A stretch of DNA of 49,756 bases from Candidatus Cryptobacteroides intestinavium (GTDB lineage Bacteria; Bacteroidota; Bacteroidia; Bacteroidales; UBA932), in NCBI GenBank assembly GCA_017694845.1, contig JADIMI010000019.1, positions 1-49,756 of the forward strand, written 5' to 3'. Below are positions 34,399-41,455 of this stretch, piece by piece (position 1 is the first letter of the stretch; each line of letters opens with the position of its first letter). The notes under the pieces are model-generated. The model worked only from the letters and a program-made list of their open reading frames with translations. It had not been told where the DNA came from and made no database searches. The translations under genes and the position numbers were made by a program.

Positions 34399-34430
34399 CA
34401 AAGATAAGTTAAATTTCATTAATAACCAAA
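34399..34430 (-). promoter_or_regulatory. Promoter of the coiled-coil gene-zapA-6S unit
   Basis: On the minus strand TTTG (34430-34427), a 20-nt spacer and TATCTTTG (34406-34399) match the full Bacteroidota consensus TTTG-N19-21-TAnnTTTG. The -7 box ends 26 nt before the ATG at 34373. It overlaps the last codons of the oxidoreductase gamma-subunit gene. This is the best promoter match in the window. Confidence 0.7.
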
Positions 34431-34960
34431 ACTGAATCACTGCCTTCTTTGATGGCTTTCTCGTTGAGTGCTATGAGGTCGCTGTAACGTTCAGGTATGC
34501 ATTTCCTCAGCCCTTTCTTCACGTTCTCCATATCCACCAGCGGCCTGATTTTAAGAAAGGCTCCGAGCACGGCCATATTATATACTTTTGAATTACCGAC
34601 ATTTGCTGCGACATCGATGGCATTTATCCTGGCGATATTGATGTCCTTCCTTTCAGGATGTCTTGTTATGCCGCTCGGGTCGTAAATGAGAAGGCCGCCC
34701 GGCTTGACTGTCTTCTCGAACTTGTCCATAGACTGCTGGTTCAGGATGATGGCGGTGTCGTATCTGGTCACGATAGGGGAGCCGATCTTGGTGTCGCTCA
34801 GTATGACGCAGACGTTCGCCGTACCCCCTCTCATTTCCGGCCCGTAGGATGGCATCCAGGTCACTTCCATATCCTGCATAATGGCTGAATATGCCAGCAC
34901 CTTCCCCAGGGACAGGACTCCCTGGCCCCCGAATCCGGCTATTATTATTTCTTCTTTCAT
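34409..34960 (-). CDS. 2-oxoacid:ferredoxin oxidoreductase, gamma subunit
   Basis: A 183-residue gamma domain. It opens with IIIAGFGGQGVLSLGKVLAY (about 5-24), the glycine-rich signature of the family. SYGPEMRGGTANVCVILSD and DTAIILNQQSMDKF follow. In the KOR/VOR class the gamma subunit binds part of the CoA/substrate cavity. It is the last gene of the four-subunit operon and is separated from the beta subunit by 98 nt carrying tandem repeats. Confidence 0.92.
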   Translation of the reverse strand: MKEEIIIAGFGGQGVLSLGKVLAYSAIMQDMEVTWMPSYGPEMRGGTANVCVILSDTKIGSPIVTRYDTAIILNQQSMDKFEKTVKPGGLLIYDPSGITRHPERKDINIARINAIDVAANVGNSKVYNMAVLGAFLKIRPLVDMENVKKGLRKCIPERYSDLIALNEKAIKEGSDSVLVINEI

Positions 34961-34980
34961 AGTATCGTTAATGTGTTTAT

Positions 34981-35046
34981 CAGATTCTTCGCTACGCTCA
35001 GAATGACAGTTATACGCTCAGAATGACAGTTATACGCTCAGAATGA
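34981..35046. repeat. REP-like unit with 20-bp tandem repeats
   Basis: After CAGATTCTTCGC (34981-34992) the 20-bp unit TACGCTCAGAATGACAGTTA occurs twice exactly (34993-35012, 35013-35032) and a third time truncated and diverging (35033-35046). The start of the element matches 25219-25249 in the ffh-GSCFA gap. It lies between the beta and gamma subunit genes, so it would be transcribed within their mRNA. Confidence 0.85.
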
Positions 35047-35058
35047 TGTGTGTCCGGT

Positions 35059-35826
35059 CTATTTCAAGACATCCTTGATGTCCCCGACAGGGTATTTCCG
35101 GAACATGTTCTCCACCATCCATTTGTTGGCATCTACAGGACTCATCTTCCAGCCCGAATTGCAGGTCGCGACGATCTCCACAAATGACAGCCCGATGTTC
35201 TTCTCGCTGTATTCGAACGCCTTGCGTATTGCACTCCTGGCCTTGCGCACCGCTGCTGCCGTATGGACTGACTGACGGGTGATGTATGCGGTACCGTCGA
35301 GATGGGATATCATATCCGCTATGACCATAGGGAAGCCGTTGAGCTTCGGGTCCCTTCCGTAAGGCGTAGTGGATGTCTTCATCCCGATGAGGGTGGTGGG
35401 GGCCATCTGTCCTCCGGTCATCCCGTATATTCCGTTGTTTATGAATATTACCACTATGTTCTCCCCGCGGCTGCACGCGTGAATGATTTCCGCGGTGCCT
35501 ATGGAGGCAAGGTCTCCATCTCCCTGATATGTGAACACGTGCCTGTCGGGGCACAGCCTCTTGACGGCGGTCGCCAGGGCCGGGGCCCTTCCGTGTGCGG
35601 CCTCCTGCCAGTCAATGTCGATATAGTTGTATGCAAAGACAGAGCACCCCACAGGACTGATGCCTATCGTGCTGTCCTGTATCCCCATCTCTTCGATGAC
35701 TTCGGCTATAAGCTTGTGCACCGTGCCATGGGAACAGCCCGGGCAGTAATGCATCACGTTGTCGGTTATGAGTGCCGGCTTCCGGTATACAATGTTTTCC
35801 GGCCTTTTGATATCTGCAAGATCCAT
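35059..35826 (-). CDS. 2-oxoacid:ferredoxin oxidoreductase, beta (thiamine diphosphate) subunit
   Basis: A 255-residue subunit. MHYCPGCSHGTVHKL (about 26-40) and GISPVGCSVFAYNYID precede the thiamine diphosphate/Mg motif GDGDLASIGTAEIIHA ending at FINNGIYGMTGGQMAPTT (about 100-143; GDG...NN). The enzyme oxidatively decarboxylates a 2-oxoacid to acyl-CoA and reduces ferredoxin. The choice between 2-oxoglutarate and branched-chain oxoacids cannot be settled from sequence. It lies 6 nt after the alpha subunit stop. Confidence 0.93.
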   Translation of the reverse strand: MDLADIKRPENIVYRKPALITDNVMHYCPGCSHGTVHKLIAEVIEEMGIQDSTIGISPVGCSVFAYNYIDIDWQEAAHGRAPALATAVKRLCPDRHVFTYQGDGDLASIGTAEIIHACSRGENIVVIFINNGIYGMTGGQMAPTTLIGMKTSTTPYGRDPKLNGFPMVIADMISHLDGTAYITRQSVHTAAAVRKARSAIRKAFEYSEKNIGLSFVEIVATCNSGWKMSPVDANKWMVENMFRKYPVGDIKDVLK

Positions 35827-35832
35827 AACGTT

Positions 35833-36915
35833 CTATTTCAGATTGTTGAATTTCCTGAACTCCTCGACTATCTCTTCAGGGGTGAAGATGTTGCCTCCCT
35901 GCCTGCCGTAGAAGCCGACCGGACATCTGCCTCCGGCGGCGAGACGTACATCGTCCACCATCTGTCCGAGATTGAGCTCGATGCTCATAATGCTCCTGAC
36001 TTTCCCTGCAAGTTCGCCTATCCTTGCAAAAGGATATGGATACAGCGTCACAGGGCGCAGAAGCCCTGCCCGTATACCGCTGCTGCGCAGCTCGTCTACA
36101 GCGGCTTCGCATATCCTTGAAGAGCAGCCGAACGCCACGAAAAGATATTCCGCATCTTCTGTCAGGTATTCAGTGTACTTTATCTCGTTTTTCTCAATCT
36201 CTGCGTATTTGCGGGCCAGCTTCTGATTGAAGACTTCCTGTATGTCGGAGTCGAGGGAGAGGGAAGTGATGATGTTTCTCGGCCTTCCTGCAGGCTTGCC
36301 GACGGTCGCCCACGGGGCATCCCGAAGGATCTCCTCCGCTGTCCTGCGCGGCTTCACCGGATGTATCTCCACCTTCTCCATCATCTGGCCGATGATCCCG
36401 TCCGCCAGTATGATTACGGGATTGCGGTATCTGAACGCCAGCTCGAACCCCCAGTCGATGAAATCATACATATCCTGGGCTGATGCCGGCGCTATCACGA
36501 TATTGTGGAAATCCCCGTGTCCGCCGCCCTTCACAATCATATTGTAGTCGCTCTGGCTCGGCTGTATGGTACCGAGTCCCGGGCCGCCTCTCATGACGTC
36601 AACTATCACGCACGGCAGTTCAGCTCCCGCCATATAGCTTATCCCTTCGCACATCAGGCTGACTCCCGGGCTGCTGGATGAAGTCATTACCTTCTTTCCG
36701 CAGGATGCACCTCCGTAGATCATGTTCACTGCAGAGGTCTCGCTTTCTGCCTGCAGGACAACCATCCCCGTAGTCTCCCACGGCTTCTCTTTCATTAGGG
36801 TCTCCATCACTTCGGACTGGGGAGTGATAGGATAGCCGAAGTAGCCATCCACTCCGTTGCGTATTGCCGATATGGCAATCGCCTCGTTCCCTTTCATCAA
36901 GATTTTCTCTGCCAT
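35833..36915 (-). CDS. vorB: 2-oxoacid:ferredoxin oxidoreductase, alpha subunit (VorB type)
   Basis: A 360-residue subunit of the length annotated as VorB in Bacteroides. Motifs: GNEAIAISAIRNGVDGYFGY (about 9-28), PITPQSEVME, AESETSAVNMIYGGA, TSSSSPGVSLMCEGISYMAG and the domain III region RSIMSIELNLGQM. These belong to the pyrimidine-binding half of the thiamine site. The enzyme links 2-oxoacid oxidation to ferredoxin in an anaerobe. It starts 3 nt downstream of the ferredoxin-like gene. Confidence 0.93.
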   Translation of the reverse strand: MAEKILMKGNEAIAISAIRNGVDGYFGYPITPQSEVMETLMKEKPWETTGMVVLQAESETSAVNMIYGGASCGKKVMTSSSSPGVSLMCEGISYMAGAELPCVIVDVMRGGPGLGTIQPSQSDYNMIVKGGGHGDFHNIVIAPASAQDMYDFIDWGFELAFRYRNPVIILADGIIGQMMEKVEIHPVKPRRTAEEILRDAPWATVGKPAGRPRNIITSLSLDSDIQEVFNQKLARKYAEIEKNEIKYTEYLTEDAEYLFVAFGCSSRICEAAVDELRSSGIRAGLLRPVTLYPYPFARIGELAGKVRSIMSIELNLGQMVDDVRLAAGGRCPVGFYGRQGGNIFTPEEIVEEFRKFNNLK

Positions 36916-36918
36916 ATG

Positions 36919-37137
36919 CTATATCTTTACTCTGTATACCGTAATGACCGAATCCGGGCACACCATTGCGCAGGCGCTGCAGCCTATGCATGCATCCCCG
37001 GTCATTTCGGCATAGTTATAACCTTTGCTGTTCACCATCTTTGACAGCCTTATGCTGCCGGTGGGACAGTTTTCCACGCACACGCCGCATCCCTTGCAGC
37101 GTGCCGTATCTATCTCTAATGCTCCTTTGTATGCCAT
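36919..37137 (-). CDS. 2-oxoacid:ferredoxin oxidoreductase, delta subunit (2x[4Fe-4S] ferredoxin)
   Basis: A 72-residue ferredoxin-type protein with two complete cluster motifs: CKGCGVCVENCP (about 14-25) and CIGCSACAMVCP (about 50-61). It transfers electrons from the thiamine site to free ferredoxin. First gene of the delta-alpha-beta-gamma operon, with a -7 box 33 nt upstream. Confidence 0.93.
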   Translation of the reverse strand: MAYKGALEIDTARCKGCGVCVENCPTGSIRLSKMVNSKGYNYAEMTGDACIGCSACAMVCPDSVITVYRVKI

Positions 37138-37169
37138 CTGTAGATAAATATGTTAACATAAAAGCGGCT

Positions 37170-37201
37170 CAAAAATACAAAATATTGCTGTAAAAGGGAA
37201 A
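37170..37201 (-). promoter_or_regulatory. Promoter of the 2-oxoacid:ferredoxin oxidoreductase operon
   Basis: The minus strand has TTTC (37201-37198), a 20-nt spacer and TATTTTTG (37177-37170). The -7 box is a full TAnnTTTG match; the -33 is one base off. It lies 33 nt before the delta subunit ATG. Confidence 0.55.
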
Positions 37202-37213
37202 GAAAAAAATCAT

Positions 37214-37221
37214 TATCTTTG
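37214..37221 (+). promoter_or_regulatory. -7 promoter box for the deaminase-phosphorylase pair
   Basis: TATCTTTG ends 19 nt before the ATG at 37240. It also contains an in-frame TTG (37219), which would make a seven-residue longer protein but is better explained as promoter. It is back to back with the oxidoreductase promoter. Confidence 0.45.
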
Positions 37222-37239
37222 AAAAATCAAACAATGCAT

Positions 37240-38508
37240 ATGGAAGCGATTCTGTTACGAAATATAGTTCTTGATGGCCGTCAGACGGATATATATATAA
37301 AAGACGGACTGATCTCCGGGATAACCGTGGCGGGCGAGGCCGTGATCCCGGCAGGGGACAGCGGTGTGAAGGTCATGGACTGTACCGGTATGACAGCCGT
37401 TCCGGGGTTTGTCAATATGCATACGCATTCGGCGATGTCGCTGATGAGGGGGCTCGGCGAGGATATGCAGTTCCGGCAGTGGATAGGAAGGATATGGGAT
37501 GTCGAGTCAATGATAGATGAGGAGTATGTATACTGGGGGACCAAGGTGGCGTGCATCGAGATGCTGAGGACAGGGACGACCACGTTCAACGACCACTACT
37601 GGTTTTCCCGTGCGGGGCACAGGGCGGCTGTGGAGATGGGGCTGAGACCTGTCGTGTCGTATGTGGTGATGGACAGGGGGGACAGAGAGGAGGCCGCAAG
37701 GGAGAAGGACCAGCTGCAGAGACTGTATGAGGACTCTCTTTCGTGGGGGCCGCATTCTTTCGCGGCAGCCTTCCACGCTGTCTATTCTGTCAGCGAGGAG
37801 ATGATACTGTGGACCGCTGAATTTGCCAGGACTCACGGATTGAAGCTGCATTTCCATCTGTCGGAGACCGAAGACGAGGTGCGGGACTGCATCAGGGAGC
37901 ACGGGCTGACACCGGTCCAGTATCTGGACAGGCTCGGAGTGCTCGGACCGGACGCCATAGCCGCGCATACGCTCTGGCTTGATGACAGGGACATAGAGAT
38001 ACTTGGCAGCAGGAAGGTCAACTGCGTGCACAACATAAATTCCAACCTGAAGCTTGCATCCGGTTACAGATTTATGTACAGCGAACTGAAGGAGGCCGGA
38101 GCGAACGTGTGCATCGGGACGGATGGCTGCGCATCATCCAACAATATGGATATGCTCGAGGCGATGAAGACATCCGCTATCGTGCAGAAGTCGTGGAGGA
38201 AGGATCCTTCCGCAATGCCTCTCGATGAACTGATCCGTATGGCGACATACAACGGTGCCGCAGCCCTGGGTATCGATACAGGGGTGATAAGGGAAGGTGC
38301 CTGTGCGGATATGCTGATAGTGGATACAGACAGCTCTTTCTTCCTGTCGGGGGCTCCTTTCCTTGCGAATTTCATATATTCCGCGCACAGCGACTGCATC
38401 TCATCGGTGATATGCGGAGGCCGTCTGGTGATGGAGGACAGGAAGATCCCTGGAGAAAGGGAGATACTGGATGAGGCCCGTAGGATGCTGAAGAAGATTC
38501 ACAGATAA
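37240..38508 (+). CDS. Amidohydrolase, probable methylthioadenosine/S-adenosylhomocysteine deaminase
   Basis: A 422-residue metal-dependent deaminase of the TrzN/MtaD/SsnA group. The metal site is FVNMHTHSAMSLMRG (HxH, about 55-69), LHFHLSETEDEVRD (His), AIAAHTLWLDD (His) and CIGTDGCASSNNMDMLEAM (Asp). The family deaminates the adenine ring of 5'-methylthioadenosine, S-adenosylhomocysteine or adenosine. The downstream phosphorylase, 22 nt away and specific for 6-oxopurines, would accept the product. An ATG at 37234 is also possible, adding two residues. Confidence 0.85.
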   Translation: MEAILLRNIVLDGRQTDIYIKDGLISGITVAGEAVIPAGDSGVKVMDCTGMTAVPGFVNMHTHSAMSLMRGLGEDMQFRQWIGRIWDVESMIDEEYVYWGTKVACIEMLRTGTTTFNDHYWFSRAGHRAAVEMGLRPVVSYVVMDRGDREEAAREKDQLQRLYEDSLSWGPHSFAAAFHAVYSVSEEMILWTAEFARTHGLKLHFHLSETEDEVRDCIREHGLTPVQYLDRLGVLGPDAIAAHTLWLDDRDIEILGSRKVNCVHNINSNLKLASGYRFMYSELKEAGANVCIGTDGCASSNNMDMLEAMKTSAIVQKSWRKDPSAMPLDELIRMATYNGAAALGIDTGVIREGACADMLIVDTDSSFFLSGAPFLANFIYSAHSDCISSVICGGRLVMEDRKIPGEREILDEARRMLKKIHR

Positions 38509-38530
38509 AACCAGATAAAATCAGACAGTT

Positions 38531-39361
38531 ATGGATCCAAGAACAGAGAGCATCAGAAAAGCTGCCGAGTATGTCGCGGCGCGGCTTGATGGGAAGAGAC
38601 CGCTTGCAGGGATAGTGCTGGGAAGCGGTCTGGGCAAACTGGCCGACAGGATAGAGAATCCTGTGGTCATACCATACAGTGAGATACCGGGATTCCCTGT
38701 CTCCACGGCGATCGGACATAAGGGAAACCTTATCGGAGGGGAGCTCGGCGGAAAATATGTGGTCGCAATGCAGGGCAGGTTCCATTACTATGAAGGCTAT
38801 CCTATGGATCTGGTCACATTGCCTGTCCGGGTCATGAAACTTCTCGGCATAGGGTATCTTTTCGTGTCCAATGCTGCGGGAGGAGTGAATTTCGATTACC
38901 GCATTGGCGATCTTATGATAATCAGGGACCATATCAATCTCCTTCCCAATCCCCTGATCGGAAAGAATATGGATGAATTCGGACCGCGGTTTCCCGATAT
39001 GACAAGACCGTATGACCTTCAGCTGATCAGAAGGGCCGAGCTCATTGCATCCGAGCTGAATCTCGTGCTGCGCAAGGGGGTCTATCTCGCCGGCACCGGT
39101 CCATCATACGAAACCCCATCCGAATACAGGTATTTCAGGCTGATAGGGGCAGATGCGGTGGGAATGTCGACAATCCCCGAAGTCATAGTGGCGCGGCACT
39201 GCGGCATTCCGGTCTTCGGTATGTCCGTGATCACCAATGAAGCTCATGATGACTATGCGGAGGACTATGTCAATGACGGGGATGCTGTCGTCAAGGCTGC
39301 GGATGCCGCTGCGGACAGAATGTCCGAGATCTTTACACGGATGATAGCGTCATTGCAGTAA
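38531..39361 (+). CDS. Purine nucleoside phosphorylase, trimeric type
   Basis: A 276-residue PNP/MTAP family enzyme. [15 protein letters not shown] (about 28-42) is the phosphate-binding loop. [20 protein letters not shown] and [18 protein letters not shown] follow. [20 protein letters not shown] gives the sugar site, and [17 protein letters not shown] holds the base site. Asn-Glu-Ala at the base position is the PNP pattern for inosine/guanosine-type bases; methylthioadenosine phosphorylases have Asp there. This fits a deaminate-then-phosphorolyse route with the gene just upstream. Confidence 0.93.
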   Translation: MDPRTESIRKAAEYVAARLDGKRPLAGIVLGSGLGKLADRIENPVVIPYSEIPGFPVSTAIGHKGNLIGGELGGKYVVAMQGRFHYYEGYPMDLVTLPVRVMKLLGIGYLFVSNAAGGVNFDYRIGDLMIIRDHINLLPNPLIGKNMDEFGPRFPDMTRPYDLQLIRRAELIASELNLVLRKGVYLAGTGPSYETPSEYRYFRLIGADAVGMSTIPEVIVARHCGIPVFGMSVITNEAHDDYAEDYVNDGDAVVKAADAAADRMSEIFTRMIASLQ

Positions 39362-39395
39362 GCAGGATGCGGGGAGGCCGCCCGGCTGTCTGCAA

Positions 39396-40667
39396 CTACC
39401 ACCGGACGGCTTCCCTTGTCAGCGGCATTGTCATACATCTTGCCCCGCCGCCGCCTCTCGGGAGTTCCGAGCCGGCAATGGTGATGGCGCATCTGCCTTC
39501 TATTTCCTTCTTACCGGATATGACATCGTCGGCAGTGATGATGCTGAATCCGTCCCTGTCCAGCTCTTCGAGGGTATGGATGTTTCTGGCGTATGTAAGT
39601 ATCTGTCCGGGAGCGATACAGAACGAGTTCGCCCCGCTGTGCCACTGCTCCCTCTCCTGATCCCATTCATCTTCTCCACCGCAGATGACAGGTTTCAGGT
39701 CCACCCCGAGTTTCTTCAGAGCCTTCAGTATGTTCTCTTCCGGCCTTATCGAAATCACTTTGCCGTCGGCGATCCTTATGTGGACAGTCTGGTATTGCGT
39801 ACTGTGGAGTATGAGAGGCTCGAATACCATACACCTGTCGACATCCAGCATGGTGAATACCATATCGAGGTGGATGAACGACTCCGGGGAATGCGGAAGC
39901 TGCTGGACGATTACATTGAATTCTCCTTCAGGATGTCTTCTGATGACCTGTTCCAGCATATAGTCTATGCCATAGGTAGTTGTCCTGATCCCGTTCCCGA
40001 GCAGGAGGATGTCATCCTTGACTATGAGGATGTCCCCTCCCTCCATTGTCACCGGGGAGTCGGCAGGATGGCAGATATTGGCATCGGTCACCGGACAGGT
40101 GAAGCAGCCGCTGTTCCTGTAGATCGCTTCCATTATGACCGATTCCCTCATTCTCACCTTGTTGGCCATCCTGCATACAAGCACTCTGTCGCCGTGTGTG
40201 ACAGCCGCATCCCTGGTGAAGTAGAAGTTGTACAGTGGATACAGAGCATAATATTCGTTTTTCATATATGCCGTCAGAGTGTTTATCTCGGCAGGAAGCC
40301 CCTCTATAAGGACTCTGGCGAGTTCATCGGAACACATCTCCATCAGTTTCCCGTAATACGGGATGGCATCTTCGCTCCTGCAGATCCTGCTTATCAGTTC
40401 CTCTCTTTCCCTGGGCCTGTCCAGCACCCGGGTGAGCAGAGGCCTGACCTCGTATATCCTGGACACCTTGGACAGCACTCCGTAGAGCTGGGAATATTCC
40501 TTCTGGGCGATGGACAGGTTAAGGATGTCGCTGTATAGCGCCCTCTGTACGTTTCTCGGGGTCATATTCTCGACTTCGGCCCCGGGAGTGTGCAGAAGGA
40601 CAGCACCCAGCCTGCCTATCTCTGATGATATGTCGATTCCTATCGGACGTTCCATATTAGCATTCAT
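39396..40667 (-). CDS. Arginine deiminase family protein
   Basis: A 423-residue guanidine-modifying enzyme. GIDISSEIGRLGAVLLHTPG (about 9-28), YNFYFTRDAAV, VTMEGGDILIVKDD (Glu, Asp), SFIHLDMVFTMLD (catalytic His) and GGGGARCMTMPLTR with the nucleophilic Cys411 are all present. The set matches arginine deiminase, giving citrulline and ammonia. Ornithine carbamoyltransferase and carbamate kinase are not adjacent, so it may supply nitrogen or pH protection rather than a complete local pathway. An internal ATG at 40655 is an alternative start. Confidence 0.88.
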   Translation of the reverse strand: MNANMERPIGIDISSEIGRLGAVLLHTPGAEVENMTPRNVQRALYSDILNLSIAQKEYSQLYGVLSKVSRIYEVRPLLTRVLDRPREREELISRICRSEDAIPYYGKLMEMCSDELARVLIEGLPAEINTLTAYMKNEYYALYPLYNFYFTRDAAVTHGDRVLVCRMANKVRMRESVIMEAIYRNSGCFTCPVTDANICHPADSPVTMEGGDILIVKDDILLLGNGIRTTTYGIDYMLEQVIRRHPEGEFNVIVQQLPHSPESFIHLDMVFTMLDVDRCMVFEPLILHSTQYQTVHIRIADGKVISIRPEENILKALKKLGVDLKPVICGGEDEWDQEREQWHSGANSFCIAPGQILTYARNIHTLEELDRDGFSIITADDVISGKKEIEGRCAITIAGSELPRGGGGARCMTMPLTREAVRW

Positions 40668-40695
40668 ATCGTTTCATTCTTGCGGTCCGCGGCTG

Positions 40696-41424
40696 TCATT
40701 TGATCCCTCTTTCGTTCTTGAGGAAATCGTATGCCTCCTTGACAGCCCTGAATTTCTCTGCTCCGGCCTTCTTTACATCCTCCCCGAGCCCGGCCAGCTT
40801 GTCCGGATGGTATTTCATCGCCATTTTCCTGTATGCCTTCTTTATCTCGTCATCTGTGGCGGAGGGTTCGATCCCGAGTGCCTTGTAGGCCCAGGCGGAA
40901 TCGTTCTGTCTCGTATAAGGGGCTCTGATGGCGTTGAAGTCGATGGATGAGATCCCGAAGATCCCGGCGATCCTCTGCAATATGGCAAGTTCGTCCGGAT
41001 TGACTTCCCCGTCGGCGTACGCAATCTCGAACAGGATATGGAGAAGCTCCAGCTTGGAGGAATAGTTCATATTGCGGTCGATCTGCCTGGCGACCTCGGT
41101 CTCGTTGATATCCTGCCCGAGGAGCCTGTCCAGAATGGACATTGCATCTTCTGCCTCTGTCCGGCCGAAATTGGCTACCAGTATTCTTCTGACGATCTCG
41201 AGTTCGGAGCTTCTGGTCACGCCATCCGCCTTCACTACGCACGCGATGAGCACCAGCAGGCTCATCTTGAAATCTCCGGCCGCAGTACGTGGCCTGCTTC
41301 CGGTATTTCTTGCGGGCTTGTCATCCGTATCGAACAGCGAACCGAGGGCAAAGCCGACCAGCGCCCCGATCGGTCCCCCGAACGCCCAGCCCAGTCCGCC
41401 TCCTATCCATTTTGCGTATTTCAT
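40696..41424 (-). CDS. TerB/DnaJ-domain co-chaperone (DjlA-like)
   Basis: A 242-residue protein. A glycine-rich hydrophobic N-terminus ([20 protein letters not shown], about 7-26) resembles a glycine-zipper membrane segment. A TerB-like helical domain spans about 55-165. A C-terminal J domain has [20 protein letters not shown] with the invariant HPD, needed to stimulate DnaK. The arrangement resembles DjlA, a membrane-linked J protein. It lies between nadE and the arginine deiminase gene on the same strand. Confidence 0.88.
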   Translation of the reverse strand: MKYAKWIGGGLGWAFGGPIGALVGFALGSLFDTDDKPARNTGSRPRTAAGDFKMSLLVLIACVVKADGVTRSSELEIVRRILVANFGRTEAEDAMSILDRLLGQDINETEVARQIDRNMNYSSKLELLHILFEIAYADGEVNPDELAILQRIAGIFGISSIDFNAIRAPYTRQNDSAWAYKALGIEPSATDDEIKKAYRKMAMKYHPDKLAGLGEDVKKAGAEKFRAVKEAYDFLKNERGIK

Positions 41425-41455
41425 TGTCTATTAGTCGATTCAGTTAACATTCATA

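Noticed and set aside
34981..35046. Possible CRISPR array
   Set aside because: The repeats are contiguous 20-bp units without spacers, and there are no cas genes nearby.
39576..40538. 320-codon open frame on the plus strand
   Set aside because: It is antisense to the arginine deiminase gene, whose catalytic motifs are all intact on the minus strand. The long frame follows from codon bias.
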